The notes beneath the pieces are model-generated. The model was not told where the DNA came from, searched no databases, and saw only the letters and a program-made list of their open reading frames with translations. A stretch of DNA of 64,000 bases from Terriglobia bacterium. GTDB lineage: Bacteria; Acidobacteriota; Terriglobia; Terriglobales; Acidobacteriaceae. The translations under genes and the position numbers were made by a program. Below, in pieces: positions 1 through 8,449 of this stretch (the stretch's first letter is position 1; every line of letters starts with the position of its first letter). Location: positions 62,001-126,000 of the forward strand of contig JAIQGF010000003.1 in NCBI GenBank assembly GCA_020072845.1, given 5' to 3'.

Positions 1-2
1 GG

Positions 3-89
3 GCGGCACGGGGAGCCACCGATCCTTACAAATTGCTCGCTGACGAGGTGTGGCGCAGCGTGCAGCCGAGGCGAACTCCTGCGCCATAA
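3..89 (+). CDS. C-terminal end of an upstream gene (partial)
   Basis: This reading frame is open from the window edge and stops with TAA at 87-89. It encodes about 28 residues ending in RRTPAP. It lies 30 bases upstream of the heptose kinase on the same strand and is probably the tail of another polysaccharide-locus gene. Too little is visible to name a family, and reality as coding sequence rests only on the open frame and the position. Confidence 0.4.
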   Translation, partial: AARGATDPYKLLADEVWRSVQPRRTPAP

Positions 90-119
90 GCGCTGTCCAT
101 TTGCCGGAAAGAGGAACGC

Positions 120-1262
120 ATGATCATCACGCAGACACCATTTCGCCTGACGCTGGGCGGCGGCGGCACCGATCTGCCCAGCTACTACAGCCAGTACGGC
201 GGTTTCATTCTCAGCATGGCCATTGACAAGTACATGTACATCAGCCTGAACACGCCGCTGCTGAGCGCCTGCATTCAGGTTCGGTACTCCCAGAATGAGG
301 TCTGCCGAGGGCCCTCGGAAGTGCGCCACACGCTGGCCCGCGCGGCCCTGGAATTTCTGGGCGTCGCGCAGCAGATCGAGATTGTGTCCATCGCCGACAT
401 CCCCTCCGGCACGGGCCTGGGTTCCTCGGGCTGTTATCTCATCGGTTTGCTCAACGGCCTGCACACGCTGCTCGGGTGCCCCGTCGGGCCCGAGCAACTC
501 GCCGAAGAGGCATGTCACATTGAACTGGACCTGCTGCGCAAGCCGGTCGGCAAGCAGGACCAGTACATGGCGGCGTTCGGCGGGTTGACGACGCTCAACA
601 TTGACGCGAGCGGGAGGGTGCAGGTGGACGCGCTGCGCGTGCATCCCGAGACTTTGGAGTCGCTCGAGGCCAACACGCTGCTCTTCTACACCGGGGTTTC
701 GCGGGACGCTCTCGACATCCTCGGCCAGCAGAGCCGTGAAGTTCGGCGGGACAATGCGGTGGTGGTCGAGAGCCTGCACCAGATCAAGGCGATCGGGCTG
801 GAAATCCAGAGCGCGCTGATGCGCGGCGACGTGCACCGCTTCGGGGAGCTGCTCGACGTTCACTGGCAATCGAAGAAGCGCCTGTCGAACGGCATCTCCA
901 ACCCGCAAATCGACGCCTGGTACGAATTGGCGCGCAAGAACGGAGCCGTCGGCGGGAAGATTTCCGGCGCCGGCGGCGGCGGCTTTCTCATGGTGTATTG
1001 CGACAACGGCAAGGCGCGACTGCGTGAGGCCATGAGCGCTGCCGGCCTGGTCGAGCTCCGCTTCCGTCTCAACTACGAGGGGAGCAAGGTGCTGGTGAAC
1101 TGCATGCCCACCGACAAATGCTGGCAGCACGTCATGCGGCTGAAGGAAGTCATCGTTCGCGTACCGGAAAAAGTCGACCTGCCCGTCGCCCCGCCCGAGG
1201 TTGCGGCAGCTCCCATGGGACTGCCGGCAGCGGGCGCTGACCGGCCCCACGTGCGGCCATGA
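120..1262 (+). CDS. hddA: GHMP-family D-glycero-D-manno-heptose 7-phosphate kinase
   Basis: Predicted to phosphorylate D-glycero-D-manno-heptose 7-phosphate at C1 with ATP, a cytoplasmic step toward GDP-heptose for surface glycans. The 380-residue protein opens with the RLTLGGGGTDLP segment (about residues 9-20). The GHMP phosphate-binding motif PSGTGLGSSG lies at about 95-104, and the C-terminal KISGAGGGGF motif at about 280. Length and motif order fit HddA-type sugar kinases. A GAGGAA ribosome site lies just ahead of the ATG. The gene overlaps gmhB by 4 bases (ATGA), and the next pathway enzyme following directly supports the substrate assignment. A related fucose kinase-type activity cannot be excluded from sequence alone. 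Confidence 0.8.
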   Translation: MIITQTPFRLTLGGGGTDLPSYYSQYGGFILSMAIDKYMYISLNTPLLSACIQVRYSQNEVCRGPSEVRHTLARAALEFLGVAQQIEIVSIADIPSGTGLGSSGCYLIGLLNGLHTLLGCPVGPEQLAEEACHIELDLLRKPVGKQDQYMAAFGGLTTLNIDASGRVQVDALRVHPETLESLEANTLLFYTGVSRDALDILGQQSREVRRDNAVVVESLHQIKAIGLEIQSALMRGDVHRFGELLDVHWQSKKRLSNGISNPQIDAWYELARKNGAVGGKISGAGGGGFLMVYCDNGKARLREAMSAAGLVELRFRLNYEGSKVLVNCMPTDKCWQHVMRLKEVIVRVPEKVDLPVAPPEVAAAPMGLPAAGADRPHVRP

Positions 1263-1858
1263 ACGTGCCGGCGAAAGCCGTGTTTCTCGACCGGGACGGC
1301 GTCATCAACGAGATCGTGTATGACCGCGAGCTCGGCCTGATTGACTCACCCCGTTGCGCCCGTCAATTCCGCCTGTTGCCGCACGCCGCCGAAGGCATCC
1401 GCCTGCTCAACCAGGCTGGGTTCAAAGTCATCGTGGTGACCAACCAGCCTGGAATCGCCAAGAAGAGCCTGACCCGCCGGGCGTTGCGCGAAATCCATGG
1501 CCGCATGACGCGGATGCTGCAAGCCCGCGGAGCTCGACTGGACGCGATCTATTGTTGCCTGCACCATCCCGAAGCGAAGATCAAAACCCTGCGCCAGGTA
1601 TGCGAGTGCCGCAAGCCCGGTTGCGGCCTGCTGCGCGCGGCGGCGCGCGACTGGTCGCTGGATTTGCCCAGATCGTTCATGGTCGGCGACAGCTTTACCG
1701 ACATCGAGGCCGGGCATGCGGCGGGCTGCCGCACCATCTTCGTCGGGCGATGGAAGTGCGAAGCCTGCCAGCTGATGGGTGAGGACGGCGCCCGTCCTGA
1801 CATCCTGGCACGCGACCTGTCGGAAGCTGCGCAATTGATTCTCCGGGGCGCAGCATGA
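1259..1858 (+). CDS. gmhB: HAD-family heptose 1,7-bisphosphate 7-phosphatase
   Basis: Predicted to remove the C7 phosphate of D-glycero-D-manno-heptose 1,7-bisphosphate, the product of the preceding kinase. The 199-residue protein has the HAD motif I FLDRDGVIN near residue 10. A T/N motif VVTNQPG follows, then a Cys/His-rich zinc loop (CCLHHPE ... CECRKPGCG, about residues 99-122) typical of the GmhB/HisB-N group, and motif IV GDSFTDIEAG near 141. It overlaps both neighbours by the ATGA arrangement, which suggests translational coupling within the polysaccharide operon. Family and subfamily are clear; the anomer it uses is inferred from the hddA neighbour. Confidence 0.85.
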   Translation: MNVPAKAVFLDRDGVINEIVYDRELGLIDSPRCARQFRLLPHAAEGIRLLNQAGFKVIVVTNQPGIAKKSLTRRALREIHGRMTRMLQARGARLDAIYCCLHHPEAKIKTLRQVCECRKPGCGLLRAAARDWSLDLPRSFMVGDSFTDIEAGHAAGCRTIFVGRWKCEACQLMGEDGARPDILARDLSEAAQLILRGAA

Positions 1859-3282
1859 GCAGTCGACTGCAACCGGCCGCCGGCATCAAGCCAGCGCCGA
1901 CCCTGGCACGGGCACACCCCTGCTCCAGCGTCGCGCTGGACGGCAAAGCGCGCCGCCGACTCAGCTCACGGGTGGCAGGTGCCAGGTTCAAGACGGCACT
2001 GATGATCGCCATCGATGCCGCCGCGGTACTGGCGGTGATGCTGATGCTGAACCGGGGACAATGGAGTTGGCTGGCGGCCGTGTTTCAGGTCAGCATCCTG
2101 GCCGGCGGAGGGTACAAGCCGTTGGATCGGCTGCGCCCGGAGCGGGAGTTCGAGATCCTGTTCAAGTCTCTGCTGATCACTCTGTTGCTCGGCAGCGCAA
2201 TCGTTGTCCTCGGATTTCCCGCACGTACTTTGCCAGCGCTGGCGGTCGCCATGCTGGCGGCGGCAACCTGCCGCGCACTCCTGCGCTGCGGATTCCAGTA
2301 CTTGTGGAAACACGATCGGGGACGGCAACGCGCGATCGTAGTCGGTGGCCGCGCCGCCCTCGAGGTGCAAACCCTGCTGCGGACGCAGCGCCATTTCGCT
2401 CTGCACCTGCTCGGGTATGTCGACCGCTCCTGCGCCACCGCGACGGCGGGCGCGCTGCCCTGCCTGGGCAGCGTATCCGATCTGCCCATGTTGGTGCGGC
2501 GCCTCCGCCCGGACGTGGCGATCGTTGCCGCAGGACAACTCGACGAAGACGTTGCGGCCGAGCTTGCCCGCTGGGTGGAATTGATCATGTACGGCAAGCC
2601 ACTTCCATCGTTTTGGCGGAGCCGCGGTCAACATGATTTTCTGGGCCCGCGGCCCGCTTGTGCCGCGCCGAGAGTTGCCGCCCTGCAGGGCGCGAGCAAG
2701 CGGCTGATGGACCTGGCGCTTGGCTCGCTGGGCTGTCTGGTGACCCTGCTGCTGTGGCCGCTGATCGCCTTGGCCATCAAACTCGATGATGGCGGGCCGG
2801 TGCTCTATCGCCAGCAGTACCTGGTGGCTCCGGGAAAAGCGGCCACGTACTGGAAATTCCGCAGCATGCAGGTCGATGCCGCCGCACAACTGGAGCGCGA
2901 TGCCGCGCTACGCCGGGCATTCGAACGAAATTTCAAGCTGATGAACGACCCTCGCATCACGCGTGTCGGCAGGTTTCTGCGCCGCTACAGTCTGGACGAG
3001 TTGCCGGAAATGGCGAGCGTGGTACGGGGCACGATGAGCCTGGTCGGCCCGCGGACGTTGTCACCCGCGGAAGCTGCGCGCTACGGCCCGGCCTTGGAGA
3101 AAGTTCTGTCCGTCAAGCCCGGAGTCAGCGGTTTGTGGCAGGTGATGGGACGTCAAACCACCACGCGGGAGGAGCGCATTGCCATGGATTTGTTCTATGT
3201 CAACCATCGCTCGCCCTGGATGGACTGGTGGATTGTCGCGCGTACGGTTTGGAAGGTCATCGCCGCTGAAGGAGCCTACTAG
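1855..3282 (+). CDS. Polyprenyl glycosylphosphotransferase (WbaP-like)
   Basis: An initiating enzyme of exopolysaccharide synthesis that transfers a sugar-1-phosphate to undecaprenyl phosphate at the inner membrane. The N-terminal half of 475 residues has hydrophobic helices (about 40-62 and 95-140) and a CoA-binding-like Rossmann region. The C-terminal bacterial sugar transferase domain starts near residue 281 with KRLMDLALG. It carries the signature segments KFRSM, DELPE, SLVGPRTL and KPGVSGLWQV. Such C-terminal domains define the WbaP/WcaJ superfamily. The start overlaps the gmhB stop by 4 bases. The sugar donor (Gal-, Glc- or other phosphate) cannot be read from the sequence. Confidence 0.88.
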   Translation: MSSRLQPAAGIKPAPTLARAHPCSSVALDGKARRRLSSRVAGARFKTALMIAIDAAAVLAVMLMLNRGQWSWLAAVFQVSILAGGGYKPLDRLRPEREFEILFKSLLITLLLGSAIVVLGFPARTLPALAVAMLAAATCRALLRCGFQYLWKHDRGRQRAIVVGGRAALEVQTLLRTQRHFALHLLGYVDRSCATATAGALPCLGSVSDLPMLVRRLRPDVAIVAAGQLDEDVAAELARWVELIMYGKPLPSFWRSRGQHDFLGPRPACAAPRVAALQGASKRLMDLALGSLGCLVTLLLWPLIALAIKLDDGGPVLYRQQYLVAPGKAATYWKFRSMQVDAAAQLERDAALRRAFERNFKLMNDPRITRVGRFLRRYSLDELPEMASVVRGTMSLVGPRTLSPAEAARYGPALEKVLSVKPGVSGLWQVMGRQTTTREERIAMDLFYVNHRSPWMDWWIVARTVWKVIAAEGAY

Positions 3283-3284
3283 CA

Positions 3285-4004
3285 GTGCAAGCTGCGATCC
3301 TGGCGGGAGGGTTGGCGACGCGGCTGCGGCCGCTGACAGCGAACCTGGCCAAAGCGATGCTGCCCATCGCCGGCAAACCGTTTCTCGAGCACCAGCTAGG
3401 TTTGCTGCGGCGCTGCGGTATCCGCGACATCGTGGTGTGCGTCGGCTACCTCGGCGGCCAGATCGAAAGTTACTTCGGCGATGGCGCCAACTTCGGTGTG
3501 CACCTCGCCTACAGCCGCGAGGGCGACACCTTGCGGGGAACCGGCGGCGCGCTCCGCCAGGCCGAACCGCTGCTGGCGGAGGACTTCGTCGTGCTGTACG
3601 GCGATTCCTACCTGCCGTTGGATTACGCCGATCTCTTCCGCCATGCCCGCCGCTCGAGCCTGCCGGCGACCATGGTGGTCTACCGCAACCAGGATCGCTG
3701 GGACCGCAGCAACGTGCTCGTCATCCGCGAGCGCGTTGCCGTCTACAGCAAGAGCGCGCGCCGTCCCGGCACCGTGCACATCGATGCCGGCGCGACCGTG
3801 CTGCGCAAATCGACGCTGGCGATGCTTCCCGAGCAGAGCCCGGCTGGGCTCAACGTGCTCCAGCAAGAGCTGGCGAGGAAGGGCCTGCTGGGGGCCTACG
3901 AAAGTCCCGAGCGGTTCTATGAGATCGGATCGTTCTCCGGTCTGGCGGAACTCGAGCAGATGCTCGCCCGGCGATGGAGAGCGGATGTCGCCCATGCCGG
4001 CTAG
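3285..4004 (+). CDS. hddC: Sugar-1-phosphate nucleotidyltransferase, HddC-like
   Basis: Predicted to activate a sugar 1-phosphate with NTP; in this context most likely D-glycero-D-manno-heptose 1-phosphate with GTP. The 239-residue protein starts with the nucleotide-binding signature AILAGGLATRLRPLT, followed by KAMLPIAGKPFLEHQL. The KPFLE form is typical of HddC and related guanylyltransferases. A catalytic-metal type segment VVLYGDSYLP lies near residue 105. It starts at GTG two bases after the previous stop. The gene symbol is an inference from hddA and gmhB next door; a different NDP-sugar product is possible, and a second nucleotidyltransferase lies at 9400. Confidence 0.65.
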   Translation: MQAAILAGGLATRLRPLTANLAKAMLPIAGKPFLEHQLGLLRRCGIRDIVVCVGYLGGQIESYFGDGANFGVHLAYSREGDTLRGTGGALRQAEPLLAEDFVVLYGDSYLPLDYADLFRHARRSSLPATMVVYRNQDRWDRSNVLVIRERVAVYSKSARRPGTVHIDAGATVLRKSTLAMLPEQSPAGLNVLQQELARKGLLGAYESPERFYEIGSFSGLAELEQMLARRWRADVAHAG

Positions 4005-5028
4005 TTTGCTGGAGCCGGCTGCGATCGCCATGTCAGAGCGCAAGTATCGCCACGTCATTACCGGCGGCGCCGGCTTCATCGGAAGCCATTTGACGGAGAC
4101 CCTGCTGGCCCGCGGCGAGCAGGTCGCCATCGTCGACAACCTGCGCCACAGCCAGACCGAATGGCTGCGCCGGATTCGGTCGCACCCGTGCCTGCAGTTC
4201 CATGAACTCGATGTGCGGCGCAGCGCCCGGCTGCGGCGGATTCTCGCGGAAGACGACATTGTCTGGCACCTGGCGGCCAACACCGACATGGAAATCGGCG
4301 CGCAATCGACGCGCGTCGACGTGCAACACGGCCTGCTGGCGACGCACGGCGTCCTGGAAGCCATGCTCGCCAGCGGCGCCCGCAAACTGCTGTTTGCCTC
4401 CAGCGGCGCTGTCTATGGCGACATCGCCCGGCCGCCGGCCGGCGAGCACTACGGTCCGATGCTTCCGGTTTCTGTTTACGGCGCCTGCAAAGTCGCGGCC
4501 GAAGCCCTGATCAACGCCTATTGCACTCTGTTCGAACTGCAGGCGTGGATGTTTCGCTTCGGCAACGTGCTGGGCGCGCGGATGAGCCACGGCGTGATTT
4601 ACGACTTCATCCACAAGCTGCAGCGCGACGCCACGGAGCTGGAAATCCTGGGCGATGGCACGGCGGAGAAGAACTACATTCTGGTGGAAGAAGTCATCGA
4701 CGGCATGCTCTTCGCCTGGCAACACACGACGCCGTGCTGCGAGGTGTTCAACTTGGGGACCGGCAGCACCACACGCGTCACCGACATCGCCAACATTGTC
4801 TGCCAGGAGATGCAACTGCCGCACGTGCGCCGGCGCTTCACCGGCGGAAAGCGCGGCTGGCCGGGGGATCAGCCCCAGGTTTTCATGGACGTCACGAAGA
4901 TGTGCCGCCTCGGCTGGAGCGCCCGCCATACTTCCACCGAAGCGGTGCGGATTGCCACCCGCCGCTACTTGGGCAAAGCGGACCAACAAGAAATCACATT
5001 TGAGGAGGCAGCCAGCCGCCATGCCTAG
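3985..5028 (+). CDS. NAD-dependent epimerase/dehydratase (extended SDR)
   Basis: A nucleotide-sugar-modifying enzyme of the UDP-glucose 4-epimerase/GDP-mannose dehydratase group, acting in the cytoplasm on a polysaccharide precursor. The NAD-binding GGAGFIGSH motif lies near residue 22-30. LAANTDME, FASSGAVYGD and the catalytic YGACK (YxxxK) follow in order. The start at 3985 is chosen because GGAGAG stands five bases before it. This overlaps the preceding gene by 20 bases; ATG at 4030 is an alternative without a ribosome site at good distance. Substrate is not predictable. Confidence 0.82.
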   Translation: MSPMPASLLEPAAIAMSERKYRHVITGGAGFIGSHLTETLLARGEQVAIVDNLRHSQTEWLRRIRSHPCLQFHELDVRRSARLRRILAEDDIVWHLAANTDMEIGAQSTRVDVQHGLLATHGVLEAMLASGARKLLFASSGAVYGDIARPPAGEHYGPMLPVSVYGACKVAAEALINAYCTLFELQAWMFRFGNVLGARMSHGVIYDFIHKLQRDATELEILGDGTAEKNYILVEEVIDGMLFAWQHTTPCCEVFNLGTGSTTRVTDIANIVCQEMQLPHVRRRFTGGKRGWPGDQPQVFMDVTKMCRLGWSARHTSTEAVRIATRRYLGKADQQEITFEEAASRHA

Positions 5029-6379
5029 CCGCGTATGCGTTATCGGTTTGTGGCATCTGGGGACCGTCTCGGCGGTCGGATTCGCGGAGTTGGGTCTCGA
5101 GGTTATCGGGGTCGACGACGATGCCATGCGCATCGAGCGCCTGAAGTCCGGGCACCCGCCGCTGTTCGAGCCCGGGCTGGAAGATGCGCTCCGGGAGCAG
5201 TTGGCCGCCGGACACCTGCACGTCACCACCGATTATGCGGAGGCCCTGCACGGCGCCCGCTACGTCGTGCTCGCTTTCGACACCCCGGTGAACGAACAGG
5301 ACGAGGTGGATCTGACTACCGTATTCGGGGCAGCCGAAACCATGGCGCCTTGGCTCAAACCCGAGGCTGTCGTCATCGTCAGCAGCCAGGTTCCGGTGGG
5401 CACTTGCGAGCGGCTGGACCGCATGATCGGGGCCGCCGACCCGGCGCGCCCCTTCGGACTGGCCTGCGTCCCGGAAAATCTTCGCCTGGGAAGCGCGCTG
5501 GACTGCTTTCGGCACCCCAGCATGGTGGTGATCGGCGCGGAGCAGCGGCGCACCCAGGATCGCGTCGAGGCTCTCTATGAGCCGCTGCCGGCCCCGAAGA
5601 TCCGGATGAGCTTGCGCAGCGCCGAGATGACCAAGCACGCGATCAACGCCTATCTCGCCACCTGCGTGAGCTACATCAACGAACTGGCGAACCTGTGCGA
5701 TGCCGCCGGCGCCAATGCCGAGCAGGTCGCGGCGGCGCTGCAACTGGACGGGCGTGTCAGCCCACATGCTCCGCTGCGTCCCGGCGGTGTCGGTTTCTCG
5801 GGAGCAACCTTGGCGCGCGATCTGCGCGTCCTGCAGGCCCTCGGCCGCTCCACCCGGCATCCGACCCATTTGGTGGACGCGGTGCTCGCGGTGAACCAGG
5901 AGCAGCGGCGGCTGGTGGCGCGTCGGCTGGGAAGCATCTTCGGCTCGCTCGCCGGCTTGACCATCGGCCTCTTGGGACTGACCTACAAACCCGGCACCAG
6001 CACGCTGCGGCGTTCCGCCGCGCTGGAGATCGCGCAGGCCCTGCATGCCGGCGGCGCCCGCGTGAAAGGCTACGATCCCAAGGCTGACGCCGAAGAACTG
6101 CGCGGCCAAGAGGCCATCGAAGTCTGCGCCCGGCCGGAAGACGCGGCCAGCCAGAGCGATGCGCTGGTCATCGTCACCGGCTGGCCCGAGTTCCGGCAAC
6201 TGGATTTCAGCGGCCTGGGAAAGCTGATGCGCAACCAGATCGTGATTGATGCCGGCAATCTGCTGGATGGAGAACGGATGCGCGCGCTGGGATTTGCCTA
6301 TTGCGATGTGGGGCGCGGATCCAAGCTGCCGCCAGCGATTGCCGGCCGTGCCCAGGAGGAGGTTGCGCTATGCGAGTAG
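5021..6379 (+). CDS. UDP-glucose/GDP-mannose dehydrogenase family protein lacking the catalytic cysteine
   Basis: The 452-residue protein has all three domains of the nucleotide-sugar 6-dehydrogenase family. The N-terminal Rossmann motif is GLWHLGTVSAVGFAELG, the helix containing AEMTKHAINAYLAT lies near 205-220, and the C-terminal segment GLLGLTYKPGTSTLRRS is near 320. In the central block where active enzymes have GFGGSCFPKD, this one reads GFSGATLARD: the nucleophilic Cys is Thr263 and the following Lys is Arg. It may therefore not make a uronic acid in the usual way. It starts eight bases before the previous stop with a GAGGAGG site upstream and overlaps the next gene by 10 bases. Confidence 0.8.
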   Translation: MPSRVCVIGLWHLGTVSAVGFAELGLEVIGVDDDAMRIERLKSGHPPLFEPGLEDALREQLAAGHLHVTTDYAEALHGARYVVLAFDTPVNEQDEVDLTTVFGAAETMAPWLKPEAVVIVSSQVPVGTCERLDRMIGAADPARPFGLACVPENLRLGSALDCFRHPSMVVIGAEQRRTQDRVEALYEPLPAPKIRMSLRSAEMTKHAINAYLATCVSYINELANLCDAAGANAEQVAAALQLDGRVSPHAPLRPGGVGFSGATLARDLRVLQALGRSTRHPTHLVDAVLAVNQEQRRLVARRLGSIFGSLAGLTIGLLGLTYKPGTSTLRRSAALEIAQALHAGGARVKGYDPKADAEELRGQEAIEVCARPEDAASQSDALVIVTGWPEFRQLDFSGLGKLMRNQIVIDAGNLLDGERMRALGFAYCDVGRGSKLPPAIAGRAQEEVALCE

Positions 6380-7401
6380 CCATCATCGGCGCCGGCTTGC
6401 AGGGCACACGGCGAGCCCAGGCGCTGCAAGCCATGCACGATGCGGAGCTGGCCGTCATTACGGCGCGGGAGTTGCGCGCCGCCGAGCCGCTGGCGGCGCG
6501 CATGGGATGCGCTGCCGGCGCCGGCTGGGACCAGGCAGTGCGCCGGCGGGACGTGGATGTCGTGGTGATCTGCACGCCGCCGGACTTGCATGCGCCGATC
6601 GCCCTGGCCGCTCTCGGCGAAGGCAAGCACGTGCTCTGCGAGAAGCCGCTGGCGCGCACGGTAGCGGAAGGCGAGGCGATGGTCGCGGCAGCCGCGAAAC
6701 GCGGCCTGATGCTGAAGTGCGGATTCAATCACCGGCACCATCCCGCTATCGCCGCGGCCAAACAACATCTCGACCAGGGCACGATTGGCCGGGCGGTGTT
6801 TCTGCGGGCCGCTTATGGCATCTGCGGACGGCCGGGGTACGAGAAGGAATGGCGCGCCGATCCTGCCGTCGTCAGCGGCGGCCACTTGATGGAGCAGGGA
6901 ATCCACGTCATCGATCTCTTCCGCTGGTTCCTCGGTGAACTGCAGGACGTCACCGCGGTGGTCCAAACCTGCTACTGGCCGATCGCGCCGCTGGAAGACA
7001 ACGCTTTTGTGACCTGCCGAGGCGCCGACGGCACTCCCGCCAGCCTGCACTCCAGCCTGACGCAGTGGAAGAACTTGTTCTCGTTTGAGGTCTATGGAGA
7101 AGACGGCTACGTTGCGGTCGAAGGACTCGGCGGCGGCTACGGAACCGAGAAGTTGGTGGCCGGACAAACCACCTTCCACCGCCCCTTCGCCTGCAACGTA
7201 ACGGAATTTCGCGGTGGCGACGTGTCCTGGCAGGAAGAGTGGAAGGTATTCTCGGAAGCCATCATGACCGGCAAGGCGCCCATCGGTGACGGACGCGATG
7301 GAGTCCAAGCCTTGCGCGTTGTGTTCGCGGCCTACGAGTCGGCGCATCGCGGGGAGCGCGTCTCGCTCGCCTGCGAATCAGCGGAGACGGTGGGCCGATG
7401 A
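6370..7401 (+). CDS. Gfo/Idh/MocA-family sugar oxidoreductase
   Basis: A 343-residue NAD(P)-dependent dehydrogenase, probably oxidising or reducing a nucleotide sugar or an intermediate for the glycan. The N-terminal Rossmann motif IIGAGLQGTRRAQAL and the CEKPL segment (about residue 93, holding the conserved Lys) are typical. The C-terminal active-site block is GGHLMEQGIHVIDLFRWFLG near 175. The start has an AGGAGG site nine bases upstream and lies inside the end of the preceding dehydrogenase homologue. This coupling suggests the two proteins act in one pathway. The gene ends in an ATGA overlap with the next epimerase. Substrate unknown. Confidence 0.82.
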   Translation: MRVAIIGAGLQGTRRAQALQAMHDAELAVITARELRAAEPLAARMGCAAGAGWDQAVRRRDVDVVVICTPPDLHAPIALAALGEGKHVLCEKPLARTVAEGEAMVAAAAKRGLMLKCGFNHRHHPAIAAAKQHLDQGTIGRAVFLRAAYGICGRPGYEKEWRADPAVVSGGHLMEQGIHVIDLFRWFLGELQDVTAVVQTCYWPIAPLEDNAFVTCRGADGTPASLHSSLTQWKNLFSFEVYGEDGYVAVEGLGGGYGTEKLVAGQTTFHRPFACNVTEFRGGDVSWQEEWKVFSEAIMTGKAPIGDGRDGVQALRVVFAAYESAHRGERVSLACESAETVGR

Positions 7402-8384
7402 AGTCGCTGATCACGGGCTGCAGCGGCCTCATCGGTCCGCACCTTGCGGAGCGCCTGCTCGCTGGCGGCGACCAGGTCCACGGCACCTACGCGTTCTCGG
7501 CGGACAACCTGCGGCCTCTGCGCGGCAGGATGAGTGTATCGTATTGCGATATTCGCGAGGCGGCCGCGGTGAGCGCGACGGTCGAAGCGACACGCCCGGA
7601 GCGGATCTTCCATCTGGCCGCACAGAGCCGGCCGCTCCGGTCCTGGGAAGATCCGGAAAGCGCTTTCCGCGTCAATGTCCTGGGCACGCTTCACCTGCTC
7701 GAAGCCGTGCGCCGTCAATGTCCCGAGGCGCTGGTTGTGGTCTTCGGCTCCAGTGCCGAGTACGGGCAATCCCTGGATCGGCCGCTGGACGAAGCCAGCC
7801 CGCTGCGGCCCGACAGCCCTTACGGGGCGAGCAAGGCCGCCGCCGAAATGCTCGCCGACGTTTATGGCCGTGCCTACAAGATCAAGGTGATTCGCCTGCG
7901 GCCGTTCTTTGTCGTGGGCCCGGGCCGCGCGCACAACATCTTTGTAGATTTTGCGCAGCGCATCGTGGCGGCGGAGAACGGCCTTGTCGATGGCCTCGAT
8001 GTGGGCCGGCAGTCCACGGTGCGCGACATCCTGGACGTGCGCGACGCCGCTTCGGCCATTGCGCTCATCGCGGAGCGCGGCGGCTCGGGCGAGGTCTACA
8101 ACGTGTGCACCGGGAAAGGCGTTGGCATCTCTGCGGCCCTGATGGGCATGGCCAAGCTTTCGTCCAAACCGTTGCGCCTGCGTTTCGAAGCCACCGGCGC
8201 GCGGCCGCTGGACGCTGCCGCGCTGGTAGGCGACAACACGCGGCTGCGCCGGCTGGGCTGGGAACCGCGCATCGCTCTGGAACAGACACTGGCGGATATT
8301 TTGGACTTCTGGCGCGCCGAGTTTCTCCAGCGGCAGAGCCACAACCGCGCCCAGCCGGTTGTCGTCCCTGACGGTCGCTGCTGA
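7398..8384 (+). CDS. NAD-dependent epimerase/dehydratase, GDP-mannose 4,6-dehydratase/RMD-like
   Basis: A 328-residue extended SDR enzyme for nucleotide-sugar conversion. It begins MKSLITGCSGLIGPHLAERL (a variant GxxGxxG). It then has FHLAAQSRPLRSWEDP, FGSSAEYG and the catalytic SPYGASKAAAEML near residue 140. The segment after the YxxxK motif (RPFFVVGPGR) resembles GDP-mannose dehydratase or GDP-6-deoxy-mannose reductase. With a GDP-heptose pathway in the same locus, a GDP-heptose 4,6-dehydratase role is conceivable but only inferred. Its ATG overlaps the preceding stop. Confidence 0.8.
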   Translation: MKSLITGCSGLIGPHLAERLLAGGDQVHGTYAFSADNLRPLRGRMSVSYCDIREAAAVSATVEATRPERIFHLAAQSRPLRSWEDPESAFRVNVLGTLHLLEAVRRQCPEALVVVFGSSAEYGQSLDRPLDEASPLRPDSPYGASKAAAEMLADVYGRAYKIKVIRLRPFFVVGPGRAHNIFVDFAQRIVAAENGLVDGLDVGRQSTVRDILDVRDAASAIALIAERGGSGEVYNVCTGKGVGISAALMGMAKLSSKPLRLRFEATGARPLDAAALVGDNTRLRRLGWEPRIALEQTLADILDFWRAEFLQRQSHNRAQPVVVPDGRC

Positions 8385-8449
8385 CGAGCCTCGGACTCAT
8401 GAAAGCAGTTGGGATGAGTGGTGATCCCTAAATCCTCCCGGAGGCAGGT

